NCBI GenBank assembly: GCA_030429665.1
Contig: JAUIEZ010000005.1
Location: 1 to 64,000 of the forward strand
Origin: Gammaproteobacteria bacterium
GTDB taxonomy: Bacteria; Pseudomonadota; Gammaproteobacteria; Arenicellales; CAJQKF01
DNA: 64,000 nt
Reading direction: 5' to 3'
Shown: positions 8,162-16,729 of the stretch, piece after piece
Numbering within the stretch: the first letter of the stretch is position 1
Layout of the letters: each line of letters begins with the position of its first letter
The notes under the pieces: generated by a model
Databases searched by the model: none
Told to the model about the DNA's origin: nothing
Seen by the model: the letters and a program-made list of their open reading frames with translations, nothing else
Position numbers and translations under genes: made by a program

Positions 8162-9019
8162 TCAGGCGTGGCGCCAGAGATACAGGCCGCTGGCGACCAG
8201 CAACAGCGCCCCGGCCATCGTGTAGATCGTCAGGGGATCGCCGAACACGACGACGCTCAGGATCGTGGCGAACAGAATCTGCGAATAGAGGAACGGCGAT
8301 AAAAGGGACGCCGGCGCATGGGTCATGCCGACGATGATGGCGAAATGGGCCATCGCGCCGAAACCGCCCGCGCCGGCCATCAACGTCCACTGCGCCGGTG
8401 ACGGTGTCTTCCAGACGAGGGGCACGACGATGCTCAGGACGACGGCGCCCACCGCCGTGGTGTAGAACTGGGTGGCGCGCGGATTCTCACCCCGGGAGAG
8501 GAATCGGGTCAGCAACAGGTATCCCGACAGCAGGAACGCGGCCGCGAGCGGCAGGAGCAGGAAAGGGTCCGTCGTGGTGCCGGGCCGGATGATTATTAAC
8601 ACCGCCACGAAGGCGACGAGAACGGCCGCCAGGCGGCCGGCGTGCAGACGTTCGCCGAGAAACGGTACCGATAGCACGGCCACGAGCACCGGGGCGAAGA
8701 ACTGTACCGCGGTGGCATCGGCAAGCGGCACGCGGGTCAGCGCCGTGTACATGCACAGCGTCGCGCCGAACAGGCAGGCGGCGCGGGCGACCTGCAGGCC
8801 GAATCGCCGAGCGCGCCAGAACCCATGCATACGGCGCGCGACGAGAAACAGCGTGACCACCAGCGCGTGGAAGAAGTAGCGTGCCCACACGACCTGGATC
8901 ACGTGCATCTCGCTGGTCAGCGACTTGGATATGGCATCCATGGTCGCGAGCGCCACCCCGGCACCGATCACCAGGGCGACACCCGCCGACAATCGCCGGG
9001 TCGCGGCGCCTGCCGTCAC
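8162..9019 (-). CDS. EamA/DMT-superfamily transporter
   Basis: A 285-residue protein of about ten hydrophobic helices arranged as two EamA repeats, typical of the drug/metabolite transporter superfamily. Recognisable pieces are ATMDAISKSLTSEMHVIQVVWARYFFHA in repeat one (read as two parts), ACLFGATLCMYTALTRVPLADATAVQFFAPV, and a second repeat ending PLTIYTMAGALLLVASGLYLWRHA; each longer stretch is cited only as a landmark. Such proteins export or import small metabolites across the inner membrane. It is the last gene of the TctABC-linked operon, 9 bp after the epimerase gene, so it could export or import a pathway intermediate. Substrate unknown. Confidence 0.82.
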   Translation of the reverse strand: MTAGAATRRLSAGVALVIGAGVALATMDAISKSLTSEMHVIQVVWARYFFHALVVTLFLVARRMHGFWRARRFGLQVARAACLFGATLCMYTALTRVPLADATAVQFFAPVLVAVLSVPFLGERLHAGRLAAVLVAFVAVLIIIRPGTTTDPFLLLPLAAAFLLSGYLLLTRFLSRGENPRATQFYTTAVGAVVLSIVVPLVWKTPSPAQWTLMAGAGGFGAMAHFAIIVGMTHAPASLLSPFLYSQILFATILSVVVFGDPLTIYTMAGALLLVASGLYLWRHA

Positions 9020-9028
9020 CGCGAACGC

Positions 9029-10000
9029 CTAGGCGAAGCTCCCGGGGTTTGCGCGCATCCACTCGGCGAACTCGTCGATGGCCCGCTCCAGCGTGTAGCG
9101 CGGCGTAAAGCCGAAGTCCTCGGTCATGCGTACACACTCGAGCGGGCCGCGAAGCACCGTGTAGTCGGTCCATGGCGCCGCGCCGGACCCCACCGAGATG
9201 TCGGCGTCGGGCACCGCAGCCCGGATGGCCTCCACGACGCGATGGGTCGTGTAGTTCTCGCCCGAACCGAGGTGGTACGCGGTGTACGCGAGTTCCTGTG
9301 CCTCGTAGGCGGCGAGCGAGCCCAGTGCGCAGTCGGTCACATAGGTGAAGCTGGCGGCGAAGTCTCCACCGCTCTCCTCGCGGACCGCTTCACCCCGCAT
9401 GACCCGCCGCAGAAACTCGGGTATCGGCCCGCGCGGGCCCTCGAAGCTCTTGGGCACCAACGGCGGACCGAAAACCCAGGAAATACGGATCGACGCCGCC
9501 GAGAGCTTGTACATGTTGGCATAGATCTCGGTCATGATCTCCGCGGCGCGCTTGGTGCCGCCGTACAGCGTCCTGGGCGTCGGCGGCTCGCTCTCCGGAA
9601 TCGGCTTCTGCTTGTCCTTCCACTCCTGGAACACGGCGCCGGTGGAAATCAGCAGGAAACGTCGCCAGCCCTGCCGACGGGCAGCCTCCAGGAGGTGCAC
9701 GGTACCGTCGACGTTGCTGCGAAAGGTATTCATCGGCTGCGGCAACCCCATCTTGTCGTTGGGTATGGCGGCCGGATGAATACACCCGTCGATGTCGTGT
9801 TCGGCGGCCAGCATGGCCACCTCGAACGGATCGGCGAGATTGCACTTCACCCATGTCACGCCGTCGCCGAGCGCATCGGCGTCGGCTTGGCGAAACGTGT
9901 GATGGACCTGTCCGATGACGTCGTGCCCGCGCGCCAGCGCCTGCTTGACGGTCTCGTAACCAACATGGCCCATGGCACCTGTTACCAGCAGCTTGCCCAC
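9029..10000 (-). CDS. NAD(P)-dependent epimerase/dehydratase-type SDR
   Basis: A 323-residue extended short-chain dehydrogenase/reductase. The Rossmann loop TGAMGHVG is at residues 7-14, the catalytic pair Tyr146 and Lys150 lie in LYGGTK, and STGAVF supplies the Ser/Thr. Members interconvert or oxidise nucleotide sugars, sugars or uronates. It starts with GTG at 10000, overlapping the cupin stop by one base (TAGTG), so translation is coupled. Together with the second SDR at 10389-11339 and the cupin between them it looks like a carbohydrate-modifying module. Which step it catalyses cannot be said. A role as a sugar or uronate dehydrogenase is as likely as epimerase. Confidence 0.8.
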   Translation of the reverse strand: MGKLLVTGAMGHVGYETVKQALARGHDVIGQVHHTFRQADADALGDGVTWVKCNLADPFEVAMLAAEHDIDGCIHPAAIPNDKMGLPQPMNTFRSNVDGTVHLLEAARRQGWRRFLLISTGAVFQEWKDKQKPIPESEPPTPRTLYGGTKRAAEIMTEIYANMYKLSAASIRISWVFGPPLVPKSFEGPRGPIPEFLRRVMRGEAVREESGGDFAASFTYVTDCALGSLAAYEAQELAYTAYHLGSGENYTTHRVVEAIRAAVPDADISVGSGAAPWTDYTVLRGPLECVRMTEDFGFTPRYTLERAIDEFAEWMRANPGSFA

Positions 10001-10374
10001 TATTCATCCTCCGGTGGTGTCGTGATCACGTAGAACACCAGGTCGCCGATGCCGGTGTTGTAGATGGCATGCTCGACGCCCGGCGGTATGAAGATGGTGT
10101 CCTGGGGAGATACCACGAAGCGTTGACCGGACAGCTCCATGAGCCCTTCGCCGGCCTGGATGTGGTAGATCTGCTCCTGCACCGTGTGACGATGCGGGGC
10201 GACGTAGCCCTTGGGCTGGTAGATCGAGATGCGAAAGTCCACGCGCTTTGTCGCGCAATTTTCGGGGCGTACCAGCATCTTCGACATGGCGTCGAAATGG
10301 TTGGGCGGGTTCTCCCACATGACGCTCGCACCCTTGCGGATGACGGCGCCGTCGACTTCGATATCCGATGACAT
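10000..10374 (-). CDS. Single-domain cupin protein
   Basis: A 124-residue one-domain cupin. Motif 1 reads APHRHTVQEQIYHIQAGEG (about residues 57-75) with two His and a Glu as metal ligands, and motif 2 reads PGVEHAIYNTG with the third His. Such small cupins act as sugar isomerases/epimerases, dioxygenases or lactone-handling enzymes, or have unknown roles. It lies between two SDR genes with 1-bp and 14-bp junctions, so it very likely works on the same substrate pool as both. No signal peptide; cytosolic. Confidence 0.8.
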   Translation of the reverse strand: MSSDIEVDGAVIRKGASVMWENPPNHFDAMSKMLVRPENCATKRVDFRISIYQPKGYVAPHRHTVQEQIYHIQAGEGLMELSGQRFVVSPQDTIFIPPGVEHAIYNTGIGDLVFYVITTPPEDE

Positions 10375-10388
10375 CTTCGGTTCTCCTG

Positions 10389-11339
10389 TCAGTTGGCGAT
10401 TGAGCGGTTGCGCAGGTACTCGAGATTGGCGGCGAGGCCGGCGGCGAGATCGTAGCGCGGCTTGTAACCGAATGCCTCGCGGGCCCGGCTGCAGTCGAGC
10501 GCGCCCTTGCGCGGAATATCCACCTTGCCCGCGTGCTTGTAGACGCCGGGACCGACGGAAATATCGGCGCCGGGGACCAGGCTGCGAACGATGTCGAACA
10601 TGTCGGCCACGGTCGGGCAGCTGTCGCTGGCAACGTGGTAGGCATCGTGCGGATGGTGCTCGAGATCCAGTGCCTTCAGCACGCCGTCGACGAAATCGTC
10701 AAGGTAGGTATGGTCTATTTTCGAGTCTCCGCCGCTCGGCAGGTGCAGCGAGGTGCCGTTGCACGCGGCTTCAAGCACGTCGCGGGGCACGCGCATGCGG
10801 GGGAACTCAGGACCGTATACCCAGGAGGTGCGCAGGTTGATGTTCTCGATGCCGTGGGTCATGGCATAGGTGCGGCCGAGATGTTCGATCGCGACCTTGC
10901 TCACCCCGTAGGCGTAGAGTGGATTCTGTGGATGGTCCTCGGTAACGCGGTCGGCGGTGAAGTGTCCGTAGGTCTCCTCGGAACTGATGTGCAGGCAGCG
11001 CCTGACGCCAAACAGCGCCATGGTCTCCCACAGGTTGATCGTGCCTTCCATGTTGACACGGAAAACATTGGACGCGCTGCCGAGCGAAGCGATCACGCCC
11101 ACCATGGCCGCCGCATGGATCACGGCATCCGGCGACTCGGCCTTGAACACGCGCGCGATGTTCGACATGTCGGTGATATCGCCGGTGTGCACGTGGATGT
11201 TCCCGTTCTCCGCGGCCGCGCGAGAGAGAACCGGAGAGACCGCCAGGTCGAGGGCGATGGCGGTGTCGCCGCGCGCGGCGAGCGCCTTGACGAGGGCGGC
11301 GCCGAGAAACCCGGCGCCGCCGGTAACCAGTACTTTCAT
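10389..11339 (-). CDS. NAD-dependent epimerase/dehydratase (second SDR of the operon)
   Basis: A 316-residue extended SDR. The nucleotide loop GGAGFLG is at residues 7-13, HAAAMVG lies near 75-81, ISSEETYG holds the Ser/Thr element, and Tyr144 and Lys148 form the YGVSK catalytic pair. It resembles nucleotide-sugar or sugar epimerases/dehydratases. It is clearly a paralogue of the 9029-10000 protein in fold; both share PGADISVG/PDADISVG near the C-terminus and a final 'GYKPRYDL / GFTPRYTL' helix, which suggests duplication and divergence within this operon. The distal cupin gene begins 14 bp further on. The substrate is unknown. Confidence 0.82.
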   Translation of the reverse strand: MKVLVTGGAGFLGAALVKALAARGDTAIALDLAVSPVLSRAAAENGNIHVHTGDITDMSNIARVFKAESPDAVIHAAAMVGVIASLGSASNVFRVNMEGTINLWETMALFGVRRCLHISSEETYGHFTADRVTEDHPQNPLYAYGVSKVAIEHLGRTYAMTHGIENINLRTSWVYGPEFPRMRVPRDVLEAACNGTSLHLPSGGDSKIDHTYLDDFVDGVLKALDLEHHPHDAYHVASDSCPTVADMFDIVRSLVPGADISVGPGVYKHAGKVDIPRKGALDCSRAREAFGYKPRYDLAAGLAANLEYLRNRSIAN

Positions 11340-11375
11340 TGATTATCCTTATCCGGCCTTCGCGCCGGTCTTCAG

Positions 11376-12797
11376 TCAGACGTTGAACAGGACGAGCCGC
11401 TCCTCGGTGAGGTCGCGGATCGCGTAGCGGGGCCCCTCGCGACCGATGCCGCTGTCTCTCACGCCGCCGTAGGCGAGCTGGTCGGTTCGCCAGGTCGAGG
11501 TGCCATTGAGGATCACGCCGCCGGTGCGCAGGCGGCGCGCGAGTTGCATCGAGGTCTGGAGCGAGCGGCTGAGCACGCCGCACTGCAGGCCGTAGGCGCT
11601 GGAATTCACCGCGCGGACCGCCTCGTCGAGGTCGTCGAACACGATGACGTTGGCGACCGGGCCGAACACCTCGTCGCAGGCGATACGGGCGTCCATGGCG
11701 ACGTCGGCGAGCAGCGTGGGTTCGTAAGCGGCGCCGTGACGCGCGCCGCCGGTGACCAGTCGCGCACCGGCCTTGACCGCGTCGTTCACCCAGCTTTCCA
11801 CCCGCCGCGCGGCGGCCTCGTCGACGAGCGTGCCGATATCGGTGGCGTCGTCGAGGGGATCGCCCAGTCGCATCGACGCCATGTGCGACGCCACGTTCGC
11901 GGTGAGCTCCTCGGCGATGGCGCGGTGGCAAAAGACGTTCTGTACCGAGATGCAGCTCTGCCCCGCGAGCCGGGTGGCGTTGCGGGCCAGCAACGGCGCG
12001 GCGGCCTCGACATCGGCATCGGCGCAAACGATCGTCGGCCCGTTGCCACCCAGTTCCAGGGCCACCTTGCGCAGGCCGGCCGCGGCGCGGATCTCGCGGC
12101 CCGCGCGCGACGAGCCGGTGAAGGTAATGGCGCCGACGCGTTCGTCGCGCACCAGGGCGCGACCGGTGTCCACGCCGCCGTGGACGACGTTGACGAAATG
12201 GCGCGGCAGGCCGGCGTCGTAGAGCAGCTCGACGAGGCGATGCACCACCAGGGGACACTGCTGGGGCGGCTTGATGACGGTGGCGTTACCCGCGGCGAAC
12301 GAGGGACCGAGCTTGTGGCAGGCCAGGTTGAACGGGGCGTTGAACGGCGTGATGGCGCCGACCACACCGACCGGGTAGCGGGTGATTACCGCCAGCTTGC
12401 CATGGCCCATGGCGCTGCCGTCGAGGGGCACGTGCTGTCCCTCGATGCGGATCGCCTCCTCCGCCGAGAGGTTCAACGTGTCCATGGATCGCTTCACCTC
12501 GGCGCGGGCGTCGCCGATTGCCTTTCCGGTCTCCCGCGCCATGATCTCGCCAATCTCGTCGGCGCGCTCCACCACCAGCGCGGCGGCGCGGCGAAGTATG
12601 GCGGCACGCTCGAAGGCGGGCATGGCGGCGACGTCCGCGGCCGCCCGCGCCGCGGCGTCGACGGCGCGGGCGACGGTTTCGTCATCGGCGGTCGGCGCGC
12701 GACAAACCGTTTCGTCACGATAGGGGTCGATGTCGGCGAACAGTGCGTCGCCTGCGACGGCTTCGCCGCCGATGTAATGGGTCAGTGTCTGTGACAT
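11376..12797 (-). CDS. NAD(P)-dependent aldehyde dehydrogenase
   Basis: A 473-residue ALDH-superfamily enzyme. The general-base Glu248 is in LELGGNGP and the nucleophile Cys282 in GQSCISVQN. TPFNAPFNLACHKLGP (about residues 152-167) forms the usual active-site floor, and DEVFGPVANV and GREGPRYAI are late signatures. It oxidises an aldehyde to the acid in the cytosol. Its position directly after the TPP-dependent enzyme (27 bp) suggests that it oxidises the aldehyde that the TPP enzyme releases by decarboxylation or C-C cleavage; this is inference. The length fits succinate-semialdehyde/lactaldehyde/glycolaldehyde-type ALDHs. Confidence 0.87.
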   Translation of the reverse strand: MSQTLTHYIGGEAVAGDALFADIDPYRDETVCRAPTADDETVARAVDAAARAAADVAAMPAFERAAILRRAAALVVERADEIGEIMARETGKAIGDARAEVKRSMDTLNLSAEEAIRIEGQHVPLDGSAMGHGKLAVITRYPVGVVGAITPFNAPFNLACHKLGPSFAAGNATVIKPPQQCPLVVHRLVELLYDAGLPRHFVNVVHGGVDTGRALVRDERVGAITFTGSSRAGREIRAAAGLRKVALELGGNGPTIVCADADVEAAAPLLARNATRLAGQSCISVQNVFCHRAIAEELTANVASHMASMRLGDPLDDATDIGTLVDEAAARRVESWVNDAVKAGARLVTGGARHGAAYEPTLLADVAMDARIACDEVFGPVANVIVFDDLDEAVRAVNSSAYGLQCGVLSRSLQTSMQLARRLRTGGVILNGTSTWRTDQLAYGGVRDSGIGREGPRYAIRDLTEERLVLFNV

Positions 12798-12824
12798 GTG
12801 TTGAGGTTCCGTAGATCGATTCGT

Positions 12825-14666
12825 TCAACCCTCAGCGTCGGGCGTCCACGGCGCACCGAACACGGGCTCGGGATGGGCCAGCGGCGGCAATTGCCACGTG
12901 CCCACGGAAGGCGGCCTGACGCCCGGATCCACTTCGAGGTCGATCAGCCAGGGTTTACCGCTGGCCAGCGCCTCGGACAGCGTGTCGCGAAAATCCTCGG
13001 AACGCGACACCTTGCGGGCGTCGACGCCGTGAGCCCGGGCCAGGGCCGCGAAGTCCGGGTTGTAGGGTTCGCGTCCGGGGCCCCGGGTAAAGCTGGTGCC
13101 GATCTCGCGGCCGCCGAACTGTCCGTACTGCAGGTCTCGTATCGCGCCCCAGGCATAGTTGTTCCACACCACCCAGATGGCGGGAATGTCGTATTCCACC
13201 GCCGTACACAGTACGTGGGGCGTCATGGTGAAACCGCCATCGCCGACGATGGCGACGCACGCGCGGCCGGGCGCGGCGAGTTTCGCGCCGAGCACCCCCG
13301 AAACGCCGAAACCCATGGCGGAAAAACCCCACGTGTTGAGCATGGCGCGTGGCCGGCGCGAGCGCCAGAACTGCATGAACCAGTTGTGGTGCGAACCCGA
13401 ATCCGGCACCAGGATGCCGTCCTCGGGCAACACCTGGGCGACGTCGCGCACGACGCGTTCGGGGCGCATGGGAGCGCTGTCGATCTCGAAGTTCGGCTCG
13501 ATGAAGGCCTGCCAATCCCGTTTCCAGTCCTCGATACGCGCAAGCCAGTCATCGGCACCGGTGTAGGCAAACTTTTCACGGCCGCGCAGTTCGCCGATCA
13601 GTTGTCGCAGGAACGTGCGCGCATCGGCCACCACGCCGATCTCGGGCACGTAGTTGCGGCCGATTTCACCGGGATCGACATCCACCTGCACGAGGCGGGT
13701 GGGCGGCAAGTTCCACGAGTAGCCGGGCGTCCACGACGACGCCGAACGGTCGTCGAAGCGCGCGCCGATGGCCAGCAGAACGTCGCAGTGGCGCCCGGCC
13801 TGGTTGGCAGGATACGTACCGTTGCGGCCGATGAACCCGAGCGACAAGGGATCGTTCATGTCCAGCGTGCCCATGCCGTTGGGCGAGGCGACCTGTGGAA
13901 TGCGCATCATGCGCAGGAACTCTGTCATCTCCGCGCCGGCGTCGGACAGCGTCACGCCATGGCCGACGAACACCAGCGGCCGGCGCGCCTCGAGCAACAG
14001 GTCGGCGATGCGCGCCACGGCCTCCGGGTCCGCGGCACCGCGCGCTGGCGGCACGGCGCGTGACGGCGCCGTGTCGGGCTCGGCCGTTTCCTGGAACAGG
14101 TTGTAGGGCACGTCGAGGTTGACCGGACCCGGTCGGCCACTGGTCAGCAGCGCGGTGGCCTGGCGCAGAGCCAGCGGCAACATGTCCACCCGCGTGGGCT
14201 GGAACGAGCGCTTGACGAACGGCTTGACCACGTCCGGGAAGCTTGCCTGCCCGTGCAGGTAGGTCTCCTGGAATGGCGCGCGGTTGAACTGCGACGTCGG
14301 CACGTTGGCCGTGATGGCCAGGAAAGCCGAGGAATCCGCCTGGGCACAGGCCAGTGACATCGGCATGTTGGCCGAGCCGGGCCCGCACGAGGTAAGCGTC
14401 GCCACCGGTTGGTGGGACACCCGGAAGTAGGCATCGGCCATGTGGCCGGCGGTCTGCTCGTGGCGCGGCGAAATCAACGTGACGCTGTCGCGGCGATCGT
14501 ACAGCGCGTCGAGCATGCCCACGTTGCCGTGCCCGCAAATGCCGAAAACGTACGGCATTCCCGAGGCCACGAGATGGTCGGCAATCAGGTCGGCGCCCTT
14601 GGCCGCCTGGCCCGGCATGGTCTCGGTTGCCGGGGTCGTGCCGTCGGTTGCGTTGTCAGCTTTCAT
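12825..14666 (-). CDS. Thiamine-pyrophosphate-dependent enzyme (acetolactate-synthase-like)
   Basis: A 613-residue TPP enzyme with the three-domain layout of the acetolactate synthase/benzoylformate decarboxylase family: Pyr domain to about 190, central domain about 210-350, PP domain about 380-570. Glu70 in PRHEQTAGH is the TPP-activating glutamate. The Mg/TPP motif begins with Asp476 in GDGGF and ends near the NNYAWG asparagines. GFSAMGFGVSGVLGAKLA precedes it. The glutamate excludes glyoxylate carboligase, which has a Val there. It should decarboxylate a 2-keto acid or join/split an acyl unit in the cytosol. It sits between the TctA permease and the ALDH, so it probably acts on the imported acid or a derivative. 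Confidence 0.82.
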   Translation of the reverse strand: MKADNATDGTTPATETMPGQAAKGADLIADHLVASGMPYVFGICGHGNVGMLDALYDRRDSVTLISPRHEQTAGHMADAYFRVSHQPVATLTSCGPGSANMPMSLACAQADSSAFLAITANVPTSQFNRAPFQETYLHGQASFPDVVKPFVKRSFQPTRVDMLPLALRQATALLTSGRPGPVNLDVPYNLFQETAEPDTAPSRAVPPARGAADPEAVARIADLLLEARRPLVFVGHGVTLSDAGAEMTEFLRMMRIPQVASPNGMGTLDMNDPLSLGFIGRNGTYPANQAGRHCDVLLAIGARFDDRSASSWTPGYSWNLPPTRLVQVDVDPGEIGRNYVPEIGVVADARTFLRQLIGELRGREKFAYTGADDWLARIEDWKRDWQAFIEPNFEIDSAPMRPERVVRDVAQVLPEDGILVPDSGSHHNWFMQFWRSRRPRAMLNTWGFSAMGFGVSGVLGAKLAAPGRACVAIVGDGGFTMTPHVLCTAVEYDIPAIWVVWNNYAWGAIRDLQYGQFGGREIGTSFTRGPGREPYNPDFAALARAHGVDARKVSRSEDFRDTLSEALASGKPWLIDLEVDPGVRPPSVGTWQLPPLAHPEPVFGAPWTPDAEG

Positions 14667-14687
14667 CGAGTCGTGAGTCTCCCAGGG

Positions 14688-16208
14688 TCATGTCGCGCCG
14701 CCGTTGGCGCGGGCCACGCGCCGCGCCCGCGCGCGGGCGATCAGCGCCACCGCCAGGGGCGACAGCCAGAACGCGATGGTGATCGCGCCGAGCGTCGCGG
14801 CGATGGGTCGTTCGAAGAAGGCCAGCCAGTCGCCGTCGGCGACGATCATGGCCTGGATGAAGTTCTCTTCCAGCAGCCGTCCCATCACCATGCCGAGAAT
14901 GGCCGGGGCGACGGGAAAGCCGTTCTCCTGCATGAAGAATGCCGCCACGCCCGAAACCAGGATGATGGACACACCCATCATCGAGTTGTTGATGGCGAAG
15001 CTGCCGACGATGCAGAAGACAAGGATCAACGGCATCAAGGTGCGCGTCGGGATGCGCAGGATTTGCCGCGCCGCCTTGATGGCGACCAGCCCCACCGGGA
15101 TGAGCAGCAGGTTGGCGACCAGGAACGCGACGAAGATCGAGTACACCAGCGGGGCATCCTCCAGGAACACCGTGGGCCCCGGCTGCAGTCCCTTGAGGAA
15201 CAACACGCCGATGACGATGGCCGTGACCGAATCGCCGGGGATACCGAACACCAGCGACGGAATCCAGGTTGAGCACGTGGCGGCATTGTTGGAAGACGTC
15301 GCCGCGACGATGCCCTCCGGATGACCGGTACCGAACTTCTCGGGCGTCTTCGAGAACCGCTTGCCGATTGCGTATGACACCCACGACGCCATGTCCGAGC
15401 CGGCGCCCGGCAGCGCGCCGATGATCACGCCGAGCACCGAGCCGGTGGCTGCCTTGCCCTTGTAGCGGTACACGGTACCGGCCACGTCGCGAAACCCGGT
15501 GCGCTTTTCGGGTACCTCGACCAGGTACGTGGAGGTCGGCTGCACGAGGTTGCGGATGACCTCGGCAACGGCGAACACGCCGATCATCACCGGGATGAAG
15601 TGGATGCCCTCGAGAAGCGGGAAATAGCCGAAGGTAAAACGGGGCACGCCGGAGATCATGTCGAAGCCCACCGTGGAGAGCATCAGGCCGATGCACACCG
15701 ACACCAGTCCCTTGACCGGATTGTCGCCACACACGAAGCCGGCCGTGGTGAGTCCGATGGCGGCCAGCCAGAAGTACTCGTGGTAGCGAAACTCGAGGGC
15801 GAAATCCGCCAGCATCGGCGCCGAAAGAGAAAGCGCCAGCACCCCGACCAGGCCGCCAATCACCGAGCACACGAGGGATATCGTAAGCGCCCGCTCGCCC
15901 TCTCCCTTGCGCGTCATGGCGTAGGCCTCGTCAGCGTAGGCCGCGGAGGCGGGTGTTCCGGGAATGCGCAGGAGGCCGCCCGGCAGATCGCCGGCGAAGA
16001 TCGCGATGGCCACCGCCGTGGCGATGGAGGCCAGCGCCGCCACCGGTGACATGAAGAACGTCACCGGTACCAGCAGCGCCACGGCAACCGTGGCGGAAAC
16101 GCCGGGCATGGCGCCGGTGAACAAACCGAACAGGCAGGAGAAAAAGATCGCCGTCAACACGTCGACGGTGAACACCAGCTCCAGCGCTGCTTGCAGGTTC
16201 TCGATCAT
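14688..16208 (-). CDS. TctA-type large permease of a tripartite tricarboxylate transporter
   Basis: A 506-residue integral membrane protein of the TctA family with about twelve hydrophobic helices. Family signatures are FGLFTGAMPGVSATVAVAL early on, GDLPGGLLRIPGTPASAA (about 73-90), GALPGAGSDMASWVSYAIG, and the central FGIPGDSVTAIVIGVL. Together with TctB and the periplasmic TctC it imports carboxylates using an ion gradient. It lies 9 bp after tctB and 21 bp before the TPP enzyme gene, within one operon. The solute is unknown. A second, diverged tctA copy is at 52232-53764. Confidence 0.93.
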   Translation of the reverse strand: MIENLQAALELVFTVDVLTAIFFSCLFGLFTGAMPGVSATVAVALLVPVTFFMSPVAALASIATAVAIAIFAGDLPGGLLRIPGTPASAAYADEAYAMTRKGEGERALTISLVCSVIGGLVGVLALSLSAPMLADFALEFRYHEYFWLAAIGLTTAGFVCGDNPVKGLVSVCIGLMLSTVGFDMISGVPRFTFGYFPLLEGIHFIPVMIGVFAVAEVIRNLVQPTSTYLVEVPEKRTGFRDVAGTVYRYKGKAATGSVLGVIIGALPGAGSDMASWVSYAIGKRFSKTPEKFGTGHPEGIVAATSSNNAATCSTWIPSLVFGIPGDSVTAIVIGVLFLKGLQPGPTVFLEDAPLVYSIFVAFLVANLLLIPVGLVAIKAARQILRIPTRTLMPLILVFCIVGSFAINNSMMGVSIILVSGVAAFFMQENGFPVAPAILGMVMGRLLEENFIQAMIVADGDWLAFFERPIAATLGAITIAFWLSPLAVALIARARARRVARANGGAT

Positions 16209-16217
16209 CCGGGGCGC

Positions 16218-16694
16218 CTACAGTACGCCGCCGAGCCAGCCGGCGGGCAGCGGCACGCGCAGAGCATTGACGAAGACGTAGTACAGGAGCAGCGGGAACG
16301 ACAATGCGAGAATCGCCGACGACAGCAGGTGCGTGCGGCCGCGTGCGGCGAGCAGAAGCACGAAGATGATGATGCCCGACACCGGCACGAAACCGATGGC
16401 GTCCGCCGCCAGTATATAGAACAGCATTCCGGCCACGATCAGGGCGAACATGATCCAGCTGCCCGGGCGGCGCGCCCAGGCGTCGATCTGAATCCAGCCG
16501 GCGGCTTTCACCGTCATCAGTCCTTTCACAGTGAGCCAGGCGCCGGCACCGAACATGACCGCCAACACGGCGCGCGGAAACACCGCCGCGCCGTACTGGA
16601 CGCCGGGGACCGCGGGAAAGGTGAACGTGTTGGCGAAAAGCACCGCCGACAAGAGCATGATCAGCACGCCGCTGACGGCATCGTTGACACGCAT
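16218..16694 (-). CDS. TctB-type small permease subunit
   Basis: A 158-residue membrane protein with four hydrophobic helices (VSGVLIMLLSAVLFANTF; the PRAVLAVMFGAGAW stretch; SWIMFALIVAGMLFYILAA; a C-terminal pair ending WLGGVL). Size, helix number and position between tctC and tctA identify it as the small TctB (DUF1468-type) subunit, which is poorly conserved in sequence. ATG 16694 fits the family length; a longer open frame to 16949 overlaps the tctC end and adds nothing recognisable. Confidence 0.88.
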   Translation of the reverse strand: MRVNDAVSGVLIMLLSAVLFANTFTFPAVPGVQYGAAVFPRAVLAVMFGAGAWLTVKGLMTVKAAGWIQIDAWARRPGSWIMFALIVAGMLFYILAADAIGFVPVSGIIIFVLLLAARGRTHLLSSAILALSFPLLLYYVFVNALRVPLPAGWLGGVL

Positions 16695-16729
16695 CGAACT
16701 TCCTCGCGCTCCCCGAATGACCGATCCGC

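Noticed and set aside
6925-8390. Extended forms of the 6873-8087 lipoprotein (to 8390) and of the HAD gene
   Set aside because: For the lipoprotein the extension loses the signal and lipobox; for the HAD protein the ATGA overlap at 6876 fits better.
12825-14666. Possible glyoxylate carboligase linking to the glyoxylate from purine breakdown
   Set aside because: The TPP-activating Glu70 is present, whereas glyoxylate carboligase has a valine there; the gene also belongs to another operon with no hydroxypyruvate isomerase or tartronate semialdehyde reductase beside it.
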